Positions 7,359-15,808 of a DNA stretch of 61,349 nucleotides are shown in pieces; within the stretch, counting starts at the first letter, position 1, and the number at the start of each line of letters is the position of its first letter. The DNA lies in the NCBI GenBank assembly GCA_016202605.1, contig JACQOJ010000055.1, positions 1-61,349 on the forward strand, given 5' to 3'. Below the pieces are notes generated by a model. That model saw only the letters and a list, made by a program, of their open reading frames with translations. It had not been told where the DNA came from and searched no databases. The stretch is from Betaproteobacteria bacterium. Its GTDB lineage: Bacteria; Pseudomonadota; Gammaproteobacteria; Burkholderiales; SG8-41. Both the position numbers and the translations under genes were made by a program.

Positions 7359-8342
7359 ATGTTTCGCCTCGTATGTATGTGGACAGCGGCCGTGCTCGCG
7401 GCTGCGCTCGCGCCGGCCGCGGGCGCGCAGGGCTGGAAACCCGCGCGTCCGGTCGCGTTCGTGGTCGGGGCGGCGCCCGGCGGGAGCATCGATCTCACCG
7501 CGCGCATCCTGCAGCGGATCTGGGACGACAACCGCACGGTCGGCACGCCGATCGTGGTCATCAACAAGCCCGGCGCCGGCAACGGCATCGCGTGGAGCTA
7601 CCTCAACGAACGCGGCGCCGACGGTCACGCGATCGCGATCGGCACCACCAACCTGGTATCGAACCCGGTCATCGGCTCGCACAGTATCGGACACCGCGAC
7701 ATCACGCCGCTCGCTCTTCTGTTCGATGACTATTTCATCCTGCTTGTCAAAGCCGACTCCCCGCTGAAATCCGTGGCTGATGTGCGGCAGCGGCTCGCGA
7801 AGGACCCGGCCGCGCTCGCCATCGGCTTCGGCCCCGGACTGGGCGCCGGATCGCACACCGCGGCGGCCGTCGCGGTCAAGGCGATGGGTGTCGATGTGAC
7901 CAAGGGGCGCTTCGTGCCGTACCGGTCGGCCGGCGAGGCGATCGGCGCAATGCTGGGCGGGGAGATCGACATCGTGAGCGGAACGGCGGTGAACGCGCCG
8001 CCGTTCCTCGCCGCAGGGCGGGTGCGCGCGATCGGTCTGATCGCACCCCAGCGCCTGGGCGGCGCGCTTGCGACCGTGCCGACGCTGCAGGAGCAGGGCG
8101 TCAACGCCCTGTTCACCAACTGGCGCACGGTGATCGGTCCCAAGGGCATGCGCAAGGACCACGTTGCCTACTGGGAAAGCGCGCTCGCCGCAGCGACCTC
8201 ATCGGAAGCATGGCAGAAGGAACTCGCGCGCAATTTCTGGCGGTCGAATGTCCTCACGGGTGAAGCGTTGGCCAAATTTCTGGACCGGCAGGCCGGGCAA
8301 TTCCGCGCGCTGTGGGCGGAAATCGGCGTCAGGAAGCCGTGA
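7359..8342 (+). CDS. Bug-family (tripartite tricarboxylate transporter) solute-binding protein
   Basis: A 327-residue periplasmic protein. The ATG at 7359 follows a GGAGGAGG ribosome binding site and gives a clean Sec signal peptide of about 23 residues ending A-G-A-Q. The mature part begins with the family pattern W-K-P-A-R-P-V-A-F-V-V-G-A-A-P-G-G-S-I-D. Bug proteins capture small organic acids or other solutes, usually for TctAB-type permeases, which are not in the window; orphan Bug genes are common in Burkholderiales. Its place between two sulfatase genes suggests a sulfated or carboxylated ligand. Confidence 0.88.
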   Translation: MFRLVCMWTAAVLAAALAPAAGAQGWKPARPVAFVVGAAPGGSIDLTARILQRIWDDNRTVGTPIVVINKPGAGNGIAWSYLNERGADGHAIAIGTTNLVSNPVIGSHSIGHRDITPLALLFDDYFILLVKADSPLKSVADVRQRLAKDPAALAIGFGPGLGAGSHTAAAVAVKAMGVDVTKGRFVPYRSAGEAIGAMLGGEIDIVSGTAVNAPPFLAAGRVRAIGLIAPQRLGGALATVPTLQEQGVNALFTNWRTVIGPKGMRKDHVAYWESALAAATSSEAWQKELARNFWRSNVLTGEALAKFLDRQAGQFRALWAEIGVRKP

Positions 8343-8382
8343 ATAACGAACATCTCTGTGGTTGAAGCCGTTCAGGACTTGC

Positions 8383-9924
8383 ATGGACCATAGACCCAAC
8401 ATCCTGCTCATCACTTCCGACCAGCAGCGCGCCGACTGCAACGGTTTCGAAAATCCGCTTATCCGCACGCCGCATATCGATCGGCTCGCCCGCGAAGGCA
8501 CGCGCTTTTCCGCTTGCATCACGCCCAATCTCGTCTGCCAGCCATCGCGCGCATCGATCCTCACCGGCCTGCTGCCGCTCACGCACGGCGTATGGGACAA
8601 CGGCGTCGATCTCGATCCTGCGGTCGGCGAGCGGGGCTTTGCCGGGACGCTTTCCCGCGCGGGTTACCAGACGGCCTTCATCGGCAAGGCGCATTTCGCG
8701 ACCAAGTCGACTTTCGCTCCCACCGGCACGCCCGAGTGCAACAAGAGCCAGGCGCGGTACGGACCGAACTGGTTCGGCCCGTACATGGGTTTTCGGCACG
8801 TCGAACTCACGGTGCTGGGGCATATGCACCGCACACGTCCGCTCGAACGTCCCCCGGTGGGCCATTACGAACGCTGGCTCGTCTTGCGCGGTGAAAATGA
8901 GCAAGGACTCAAGTTATGGGCGCAGGAGACGCGCCCCGGCACCGGGGCGGCGCAGACCTGGTATTCGGGGCTTCCCGCCGCCTGGCATTCGAGCACCTGG
9001 GTGGGTGACCGCGCGATCGACTGGCTTTTCCGGCAGGGAAAGCGAGATCGGCCGTTCTGCGCGTGGGTGTCGTTTCCCGATCCCCACCACCCGTTCGACT
9101 GTCCCGAGCCGTGGAGCGTGATGTATGACCCCGGGGGCATGGTGCTGCCGAGGAATCGGGTGCGCGATCTCGAGCGGCGACCGTGGTGGCACAAGGCCGC
9201 GCTCGAGAACAAGCCGCGGCTCTCCGATCCCGCGATGCTCAAGTTCCGCGCCGAAGGTTCGCGCATGCCGGACCAGACCGATGCGCAGCTCGCCGCAATC
9301 ACCGCGAACTACTACGGGATGATCTCGCTCATCGACCACAATGTGGGCCGCATCCTGACGGCACTGAACGATCTCGGGCTCGCCGACAACACGCTCGTCG
9401 TCTACACCACCGATCACGGCGACATGCTCGGCAACCACGGGCTCTATCTCAAGGGGCCGACGCCGTACGAAGATCTGATGCGCGTTACCCTCGTCGCGCG
9501 CGGTCCGAACGTGGCGGGGAATAAAGTCGTCTCCGAGCCCGTGTCCACGCTCGATCTCGCCGCGACGTTTTACGATGTGGCAGGAGTTTCGCAACCTGCG
9601 GACATCCAGAGCAGGAACCTCGGTGGATTGTTCGCCGGTAAGCCCGAATCGCGCGATGTCGCCTACAGCGAGTGGCACGTGCATCCTTCGCGCTGCGGCG
9701 TGGCGCTCAATTTGCGTTCGGTGCGAACGAAACGCTACAAATGCACGTTCGAACTTGCATCCGGCGCCGGCGAGCTCTACGACCTCGCCAACGACCCCGA
9801 TGAAATGAACAACCTGTTCGACGATCCGGGTTATGCGAAGGTGCGCAAGGAAATGGAAGACCTGATGCGCGCGCGCCCGGGAAAAGTGCGCGAGGACCTG
9901 CCCGAGCCGATCGGAATGGCGTAA
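8383..9924 (+). CDS. Second type I sulfatase
   Basis: A 513-residue sulfatase with the metal-binding P-N-I-L-L-I-T-S-D-Q-Q-R-A-D start, the C-Q-P-S-R signature (formylglycine Cys at residue 52) and Y-T-T-D-H-G-D-M-L-G-N-H-G near residue 345. The Q-Q-R-A-D and D-H-G-D-M-L-G motifs place it nearer the choline-sulfatase/heparan-sulfatase-like branch than the first sulfatase. No signal peptide is seen, so it is probably cytoplasmic. It starts about 40 bases after the Bug gene and is likely co-transcribed. The substrate is unknown. Confidence 0.88.
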   Translation: MDHRPNILLITSDQQRADCNGFENPLIRTPHIDRLAREGTRFSACITPNLVCQPSRASILTGLLPLTHGVWDNGVDLDPAVGERGFAGTLSRAGYQTAFIGKAHFATKSTFAPTGTPECNKSQARYGPNWFGPYMGFRHVELTVLGHMHRTRPLERPPVGHYERWLVLRGENEQGLKLWAQETRPGTGAAQTWYSGLPAAWHSSTWVGDRAIDWLFRQGKRDRPFCAWVSFPDPHHPFDCPEPWSVMYDPGGMVLPRNRVRDLERRPWWHKAALENKPRLSDPAMLKFRAEGSRMPDQTDAQLAAITANYYGMISLIDHNVGRILTALNDLGLADNTLVVYTTDHGDMLGNHGLYLKGPTPYEDLMRVTLVARGPNVAGNKVVSEPVSTLDLAATFYDVAGVSQPADIQSRNLGGLFAGKPESRDVAYSEWHVHPSRCGVALNLRSVRTKRYKCTFELASGAGELYDLANDPDEMNNLFDDPGYAKVRKEMEDLMRARPGKVREDLPEPIGMA

Positions 9925-10092
9925 GGCTCGCAACCAGCCGTCAGTCGTCAGTCGTCAGCAATCGGTGACTCGTGACGGGTGATGCACCGTGGTCCGGGCG
10001 CGCCGCGCGGTGAAGCTTTCCGGCGCGGGCGCTTTCGTTGATAATCCTGACTCCGCCTATTCGCCATTGCTTTGAACCGATCCACATCGACC

Positions 10093-10824
10093 ATGCGCGT
10101 CGGCCTTTTTGTCACCTGTCTCGTCGATCTGATGCGCCCGCGCATCGGATTCGCGGCGCTCACGCTGCTGGAAGCGGCCGGCTGCGAGGTCGTGGTGCCG
10201 GAGACGCAGACATGCTGCGGCCAGCCCGGTTACAACTCGGGCGATCGCAGGTCGGCACGGGTGCTCGCGCGCAAGCTGATGACGGAGTTCGAGGCCTGCG
10301 ACTACGTCGTGGCGCCCTCCGGCTCGTGCGCCGGCATGATCCGCACGCATTATCCCGATCTTTTCACGGACGATCCCGCTGAAGCCGAGCGCGTCAAGCG
10401 TCTGTGCGAACGTACCCGGGAGCTGACCGATTTTCTCGCGAACGTCGTGAAGCTCGAGCGCGTGCCGGGGACGTTCGAAGGGAAGGTCACGTACCACGAT
10501 TCGTGTTCGGGGCTGCGGGAACTCGGCGTGAAAACGCAGCCGCGCGCGCTGCTCGCCAGAGTGCCGGGTCTCACGCTCGAGGAAATGCCGGAGGCGGAAG
10601 TGTGCTGCGGCTTCGGGGGCGCGTTCGCGCTGAAGTTCGGGGACATCTCATCGCACATCGCCGAACGCAAGTGCGCGAATATCGCCGCGGCCGGGGCCGA
10701 TGCCGTGGTACTCGGCGACCTGGGATGCATGCTCAATATCGAGGGCCGGCTGCGACGCCGGGGCGACACCACGACCCGCGTGCTGCATGTCGCCGAAGTG
10801 CTTGCCGGCAACGTGGAAGGATGA
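10093..10824 (+). CDS. lutA: LutA/YkgE-type Fe-S oxidoreductase subunit (two CCG domains)
   Basis: A 243-residue protein with two cysteine-rich CCG domains: T-C-C-G-Q-P-G near residue 42 and V-C-C-G-F-G-G near residue 170, with D-S-C-S-G-L-R before the second. This is the layout of LutA, one of three proteins that together oxidise L-lactate to pyruvate in organisms with LutABC. The ATG at 10093 (M-R-V-G-L-F-V-T-C-L) is preferred over the one at 10072 by family alignment. lutB and lutC follow but are separated by two other genes. A related 2-hydroxyacid substrate is also possible. Confidence 0.85.
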   Translation: MRVGLFVTCLVDLMRPRIGFAALTLLEAAGCEVVVPETQTCCGQPGYNSGDRRSARVLARKLMTEFEACDYVVAPSGSCAGMIRTHYPDLFTDDPAEAERVKRLCERTRELTDFLANVVKLERVPGTFEGKVTYHDSCSGLRELGVKTQPRALLARVPGLTLEEMPEAEVCCGFGGAFALKFGDISSHIAERKCANIAAAGADAVVLGDLGCMLNIEGRLRRRGDTTTRVLHVAEVLAGNVEG

Positions 10825-10845
10825 AATTTGACCGGAGGAGCGGGA

Positions 10846-11775
10846 ATGAAAATTGCGGTAATGGGTTCGGGTGGCGTGGGCGGCTTCTACGGCGGGCGGC
10901 TGGCGCACGCGGGTTGCGATGTCACGTTTGTCGCCCGCGGCGCGCATCTCGAGGCGATGCGCGAAAACGGCCTCCTGATCGAAAACGAGGCGCAGGGCGA
11001 TATTCACCTGCCCAAGGTCAATGTCACCGACGATCCGGCGACCATCGGCCCCGTCGATCTCGTGATCATCGCGGTGAAACTGTGGGACACGGAGGCGGCG
11101 GCGCGGGCGATCAGGCCCATCGTGGGTCCCCGCACCGCGGTGCTGTCCATCCAGAACGGCGTGATCAAGGATGAAATCCTGCGCCGGGAATTCGGCGAGG
11201 CAGCGGTGATGGGCGGTGTCGCTTATGTCGGCACCCGGATCGCGCGTCCCGGGGTGATTCGCCAGACCGGAACGCTGCAGCGCCTCGTGTTCGGCGAGTA
11301 CGACGGGCGCCGCTCCACACGCGCCGAGGCGCTGCTGGAGGCGCTGTTGCGTGCGGGAATCCAGGCCGAACTCTCGACGGACATCCGCAGAACGCTGTGG
11401 GAGAAGTATGTCTTTCTCGTCGGGCTCTCGGGGACGACGGCCACCATGCGCGTGCCGATCGGCCCGATCCGCTCCAACCCGCAGACCCGCGCGTTTCTGC
11501 TGGACATGCTCGAGGAAACGGTGGCCGTCGGCCGCGCGCACGGCGTCGCGCTGCCGGAGAACTACGCCGAGGACCGCCTCGCGTTCGCCGACGGCGTTGC
11601 CGCCGACATGACTTCGTCGATGCATCACGACCTCGAACGCGGCAATCCGCTCGAAGTCGAATGGTTGAGCGGCGGCGTCGTCAGGCTCGGGCGACAGGTT
11701 GGCGTGCCGACGCCCGTCAACCGGGCGGTGTGGGACATCCTCGCGCTGCACGCCGCGGGGCGCAGGACGGGCTGA
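10846..11775 (+). CDS. Ketopantoate reductase family (2-dehydropantoate 2-reductase-like)
   Basis: A 309-residue NADP-dependent reductase with an N-terminal Rossmann motif G-S-G-G-V-G-G-F-Y-G-G (residues 7-17) and the ApbA/PanE C-terminal domain (W-E-K-Y-V-F-L near residue 185). The start at 10846 has a GGAGGAG site. PanE reduces ketopantoate in pantothenate synthesis, but many family members sit in catabolic operons and reduce other 2-keto acids. Its place between lutA and lutB argues for a catabolic 2-ketoacid/2-hydroxyacid role here, so I do not assign panE. Confidence 0.82.
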   Translation: MKIAVMGSGGVGGFYGGRLAHAGCDVTFVARGAHLEAMRENGLLIENEAQGDIHLPKVNVTDDPATIGPVDLVIIAVKLWDTEAAARAIRPIVGPRTAVLSIQNGVIKDEILRREFGEAAVMGGVAYVGTRIARPGVIRQTGTLQRLVFGEYDGRRSTRAEALLEALLRAGIQAELSTDIRRTLWEKYVFLVGLSGTTATMRVPIGPIRSNPQTRAFLLDMLEETVAVGRAHGVALPENYAEDRLAFADGVAADMTSSMHHDLERGNPLEVEWLSGGVVRLGRQVGVPTPVNRAVWDILALHAAGRRTG

Positions 11776-11780
11776 GCTGG

Positions 11781-11872
11781 AATGATGAATGCGGAATGAT
11801 GAATCGAAAGGCAAAGTCATGACCAGCGCTGCCGGGGTTTCGTTCATCGTTCATCGTTCATCGTTCGTCGTT
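11781..11872. repeat. Short direct and inverted GATGAAT/TTCATC repeats before lutB
   Basis: The gap holds AATGATGAAT twice (11781 and 11795, the second slightly offset) and then about three copies of the heptamer GTTCATC (11842-11865) plus a degenerate one. GATGAA and TTCATC are complementary, so transcripts could form a hairpin between the two clusters. The function is unknown; low-complexity intergenic sequence is the simplest view. Confidence 0.45.
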
Positions 11873-11880
11873 TGATCGTC

Positions 11881-13290
11881 ATGCAAGTCACGTCGATGCA
11901 CTTCAAGGCACGGGCCAAGGAGAAGCTCGCGGACGCGAAGCTTCAGGCCGCGCTCAGGAAGCTGCAGGGCAATTTCGTGAAAGGCCGCGCGGATCGCGTC
12001 GCCGAGCTGGATAATTTCGAAGCGATTCGCGAAGCGGGTGCGGAAATCCGCGAGCGCGCGCTTGCGAATCTCGACCTTTATCTCGCGGAATTCGAGAACA
12101 ACGCGACGGCCCGCGGCGCCGTGGTGCATTGGGCCGAAACCGCGGAACAGGCGAACCGCATCGTGTGCGAGCTCGCAGCGCAGTACAAGGCGCGCAAGGT
12201 CGTGAAGTCGAAGTCGATGGTGAGCGAGGAATGCGGGCTCAACGACGCGCTTGCCGCGGCCGGGATCGAGGTCATCGAAACCGACCTCGGCGAATACATC
12301 CTGCAGCTCGCGCACGAAGCGCCCTCGCACATCGTCGCGCCGGTGGTGCACAAGAGCAGGGACGAAGTCTCGGATCTGTTCGAGCAGAAGCACGGGAAGC
12401 CGCGCAAGACCGGCATCGCGGAGCTGACGCGGGAGGCGCGCGAGATGCTGCGCCCGCATTTTCTGGGCGCCGACATGGGAATTTCCGGCGCCAACTTCAT
12501 CATCGCGGAGACCGGGTCGACATTGATCGTCACCAACGAGGGCAACGGCCGGATGGTGACCACGCTGCCGCGCGTGCACGTGGCGATCACCGGCATCGAA
12601 AAGGTGGTGCCGACGCTGGAAGACGTCGCCACGCTGCTGCGGCTGCTGCCGCGCCACGGCACGGGCCAGACCATCACCAACTACGTCTCGGTGACGACCG
12701 GAATCCGGGGCGCCGGGGAGTCCGAGGGTCCGGAGCATTTTCACGTGATCCTGATGGATGCGGGCCGCACGCGGTTGATCGGCAGCGACCTGCAGCCGAT
12801 GCTGCGCTGCATCCGCTGCGGCGCCTGCATGAATCACTGTCCGGTCTATCAAAGCATCGGGGGCCATGCCTATGGCTGGGTTTATCCCGGCCCGATGGGT
12901 TCCGTGCTGACGCCCCTGTATGTCGGACTCGAAAATGCGCTCGACCTGCCGAACGCGGCCACCCTGTGCAACCAGTGCGGCGTGGTGTGCCCGGTGAAGA
13001 TTCCGCTGCCGGACCTCATAAGGAAAGTGCGCGAGCGGCAGTTCGAACGCGGACTCAAGCCCTGGTGGGAGCGGGCCGGACTCGCGCTGTGGGGCTGGAC
13101 CGCGCGGCACCCGGCGCTCTATGCGATCATGACCGCAATCGGCGCGCGGGCGCTGGCCTGGATGGGCGGCAGCGGCAAATTGATACACAATCTGCCCTTG
13201 GGCGGAGGGTGGACGGGCAGACGCGATCTGCCCGCCCCGCAGGGCAAGACGTTTCGTGAAATGTACGGACGGCACTGGCGAAGAAGCTGA
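11881..13290 (+). CDS. lutB: LutB-type lactate utilisation Fe-S protein
   Basis: A 469-residue protein: an N-terminal LUD domain (about residues 60-300, including I-A-E-T-G-S near 210), then a ferredoxin-like region with C-I-R-C-G-A-C-M-N-H-C-P-V (near residue 304) and C-N-Q-C-G-V-V-C-P-V (near 360), enough cysteines for two 4Fe-4S clusters, and a C-terminal tail. This is the LutB arrangement; it works with LutA and LutC in L-lactate (or related hydroxyacid) oxidation. The ATG at 11881 is chosen; a GTC/ATC run precedes it and the ribosome binding site is weak. Confidence 0.88.
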   Translation: MQVTSMHFKARAKEKLADAKLQAALRKLQGNFVKGRADRVAELDNFEAIREAGAEIRERALANLDLYLAEFENNATARGAVVHWAETAEQANRIVCELAAQYKARKVVKSKSMVSEECGLNDALAAAGIEVIETDLGEYILQLAHEAPSHIVAPVVHKSRDEVSDLFEQKHGKPRKTGIAELTREAREMLRPHFLGADMGISGANFIIAETGSTLIVTNEGNGRMVTTLPRVHVAITGIEKVVPTLEDVATLLRLLPRHGTGQTITNYVSVTTGIRGAGESEGPEHFHVILMDAGRTRLIGSDLQPMLRCIRCGACMNHCPVYQSIGGHAYGWVYPGPMGSVLTPLYVGLENALDLPNAATLCNQCGVVCPVKIPLPDLIRKVRERQFERGLKPWWERAGLALWGWTARHPALYAIMTAIGARALAWMGGSGKLIHNLPLGGGWTGRRDLPAPQGKTFREMYGRHWRRS

Positions 13291-13313
13291 GCACCGTTGT
13301 ATAGGAGATCGCA

Positions 13314-14834
13314 ATGAACAAACCGAGAGATATTCAAACGATGGAGACCGTGTCGTTGTGGGTGAACGGCAAGCGGATGGATGCCGCGAGCGGCCGCTGC
13401 GGCGAGGTGACCAATCCGGCGACCGGCGCGGTAACCCGCAGGGTGCCGTTCTGCAATCGCGCCGACATCGACGCGGCGGTGGCGGCGGCGAAGGCGGCGT
13501 TCCCGGCCTGGCGTGATACGCCGCCGCTGCGCCGCGCGCGCATCCTGATGCGCTATCGCGAGCTGCTGGAAGCGCACCGCGACGAACTCGCGCGGCACGT
13601 GACCGAAGAGCACGGCAAGACGCTCGCCGACGCCACGGGTTCGGTGCAGCGCGGCATCGAAGTGGTCGAGTTTGCGATGGGCATCCCGCATCTCGTCAAG
13701 GGCGAGCACAGCGAGGATGTCGGCACCGGCGTCGATTGCCATTCGATGCGCCAGCCGCTCGGAGTGTGCGCGGGAATTACACCGTTCAACTTTCCGGTCA
13801 TGGTGCCGCTATGGATGTTCCCGGTGGCGATTGCGTGCGGCAATACCTTCATATTGAAGCCGTCGGAGAAAGTGCCGTCGGCGTCGATGCGCATGGCGGA
13901 GCTGTTCAAGGAAGCGGGATTGCCGGACGGGGTCTTTAACGTGGTGCACGGCGACAAGGAAGCGGTGGACGCGATTCTCGGTCACCCGGACACCAGGGCG
14001 GTATCGTTCGTCGGCTCCACTCCCATCGCCAGGTACATTTACGAAACCTGTGCCCGCAACGGCAAGCGCGTCCAGGCGCTCGGGGGCGCGAAGAACCACG
14101 CGGTCGTGCTGCCCGATGCCGACCTCGATTTCGCGGCGGACGCCCTGATGGGCGCGGCTTACGGTTCCGCGGGCGAGCGCTGCATGGCGATCTCGGCGGT
14201 GGTGGCGGTGGGCGAGATCGGAGATGCGCTGGTCGCCAGGCTCAAGGACCGGGCCTCCCGCCTCAGGATCGGCCCGGGAACCGGCAAGGACATGGATATG
14301 GGACCGCTGGTGACGCGGGCGCACCGGGACAAGGTCGCGAGCTATGTCGACAAAGGCGTGGCCGAAGGCGCGACACTGGTGCTCGACGGCCGCGGGTTCA
14401 AGGTGGCCGGAAACGAGGACGGTTTTTTCCTCGGCGCGTCGTTGTTCGATCGCGTCACGCCGGAGATGACGATTTACAGGGACGAGATATTCGGTCCGGT
14501 GTTGGTCGTTCTGCGCGCCAGGACGCACGACGAGGCGATTCGCATGATCAACGGCAACCCCTACGCCAACGGCACGGCGGTGTTCACGCGGTCCGGGGGC
14601 GCCGCGCGCAGGTTCGCCCGCGAGATCGAGGTCGGAATGGTCGGCATCAACGTGCCGATTCCGGTGCCCATCGCGTTCTATTCGTTCGGTGGCTGGCGCA
14701 GTTCGCTCTTCGGCGACCAGCACGTGCACGGCATGGAAGGGGTGCGCTTCTACACCCGCGGCAAGGTGGTCACGACGCGCTGGCCGGCGACCGATACTGC
14801 CGCCCCGGGGCTGAACATGCCCACACTGGGTTAG
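13314..14834 (+). CDS. mmsA: CoA-acylating methylmalonate-semialdehyde dehydrogenase
   Basis: A 506-residue aldehyde dehydrogenase of the MmsA type. It has the F-N-F-P-V-M-V-P-L-W-M-F-P motif, the nucleotide-binding V-G-S-T-P-I-A segment, the A-L-G-G-A-K-N-H motif specific to this subfamily and the catalytic Cys at about residue 290 in G-E-R-C-M-A-I-S. MmsA converts methylmalonate or malonate semialdehyde to propionyl- or acetyl-CoA with NAD and CoA in valine, beta-alanine or myo-inositol breakdown. AGGAG precedes the ATG. No mmsB or iol genes are near; placement between lutB and lutC is unusual. Confidence 0.9.
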   Translation: MNKPRDIQTMETVSLWVNGKRMDAASGRCGEVTNPATGAVTRRVPFCNRADIDAAVAAAKAAFPAWRDTPPLRRARILMRYRELLEAHRDELARHVTEEHGKTLADATGSVQRGIEVVEFAMGIPHLVKGEHSEDVGTGVDCHSMRQPLGVCAGITPFNFPVMVPLWMFPVAIACGNTFILKPSEKVPSASMRMAELFKEAGLPDGVFNVVHGDKEAVDAILGHPDTRAVSFVGSTPIARYIYETCARNGKRVQALGGAKNHAVVLPDADLDFAADALMGAAYGSAGERCMAISAVVAVGEIGDALVARLKDRASRLRIGPGTGKDMDMGPLVTRAHRDKVASYVDKGVAEGATLVLDGRGFKVAGNEDGFFLGASLFDRVTPEMTIYRDEIFGPVLVVLRARTHDEAIRMINGNPYANGTAVFTRSGGAARRFAREIEVGMVGINVPIPVPIAFYSFGGWRSSLFGDQHVHGMEGVRFYTRGKVVTTRWPATDTAAPGLNMPTLG

Positions 14835-14889
14835 AGTCAAAAGCCTTGCCCGACCTTCGCGTCCATTGCGTTGCCGCTTTGCGATTGAC

Positions 14890-15540
14890 GTGAGCGCGCG
14901 GGGAAAAATCCTGGGGAGCATCCGCGCCGCGCAGGGAAAGCCGGCGGAAGCGGCTGCGGAAGAGCGGGAGCGGGTACGCGCGCACCTTGCCGCGCGCCCG
15001 GCGAACGCGCGTCCGGCGCCTCCGCGGGACTTGCGGGCCGAGTTTCGCAGCCGGGCGCTGGCGCTTTCGAGCACGCTGGACGACATCGCGGCGATGAGCG
15101 CGGCGCCACAGGCCGTCGCGGCGTTCCTCACGCGGAATGCGCTGCCGCTTACGGCGGTCTGCTGGCCCGAGCTTGACGATCTCGACTGGGCGGCGGCGGG
15201 GCTGCACGTCGCGGCGCGGACGGCGCGCGACGGCGATCTCGTCGGCATAACGGGTGCTTACTGCGGAATCGCCGAGACCGGCACGCTGATGCTGTTATCG
15301 ACGCCGCGCGCGCCCGCGACCGTGAGCCTCGTGCCCGAGACGCACATCGCGCTGCTGCGCGCCGGGCGTATCGTCAGCGGCATGGAGGAGGCCTGGAAGC
15401 TGCTGCGGTCGGAAATGCCGGCGCTGCCGCGAGCGGTGAATTTCGTGTCGGGGCCGTCGCGCACGGCGGACATCGAGCAGACGGTCACGCTGGGCGCGCA
15501 CGGTCCGTATCGCGTGCATATCGTGCTGGTGGGGTCGTAG
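14890..15540 (+). CDS. lutC: LutC-type lactate utilisation protein (LUD domain)
   Basis: A 216-residue LUD-domain protein. The GTG at 14890 (start M-S-A-R-G-K-I-L-G-S-I-R) matches the family N-terminus better than the upstream TTG at 14866. The C-terminal half carries the motifs I-A-E-T-G-T-L-M-L, V-P-E-T-H-I-A-L-L and S-G-P-S-R-T-A-D-I-E, all diagnostic of LutC/YkgG. It completes the LutABC set begun at lutA. It is the last gene of the block; a 268-bp gap with the glgB promoter follows. Confidence 0.88.
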   Translation: MSARGKILGSIRAAQGKPAEAAAEERERVRAHLAARPANARPAPPRDLRAEFRSRALALSSTLDDIAAMSAAPQAVAAFLTRNALPLTAVCWPELDDLDWAAAGLHVAARTARDGDLVGITGAYCGIAETGTLMLLSTPRAPATVSLVPETHIALLRAGRIVSGMEEAWKLLRSEMPALPRAVNFVSGPSRTADIEQTVTLGAHGPYRVHIVLVGS

Positions 15541-15808
15541 CCGGCATTCCGGCCGAATCGCACGCTGGGCTGCCGCCGCGGCGCGCGGGAACTTCGCGGC
15601 CCGGCGCTGTCGAATGAAAAACGAACACGATTTCCCGCGGCGACGGGATGCCGCTCGCATGTCGGGTATCAGCGGTTTTCCGCGGACGCTCGTACGTCTC
15701 ACAAGAATGGTGCGCCGCCGGGTCTGCTCGAACAACCAGGCGCCCCGCGGTCGCGGCGCCCTGCGAGGTCAGTATAATCTCAATGGCGGACAGGAAGGAG
15801 CGTGAATC
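15541..15808 (+). promoter_or_regulatory. Intergenic region with -10 element and ribosome binding site for glgB
   Basis: No gene is recognised in this 268-bp gap. A perfect TATAAT lies at 15773-15778, but no convincing -35 is present at the normal distance (GTCGCG would occupy it), so an activator or a non-standard promoter may be involved. AGGAAGGAG at 15792-15800 is the ribosome binding site for the GTG start of glgB. A long upstream frame reads through the region but shows no recognisable protein. Confidence 0.5.

Noticed and set aside
9930-9965. Tandem CGTCAGT repeats as a CRISPR or operator
   Set aside because: Units are 7 bases long with three copies only and no spacers; low-complexity intergenic sequence is the simplest explanation.
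10846-11775. panE as the pantothenate biosynthetic gene
   Set aside because: The family is right, but it lies within a catabolic lut block, and no panB/panC/panD is nearby, so a specific symbol was withheld.
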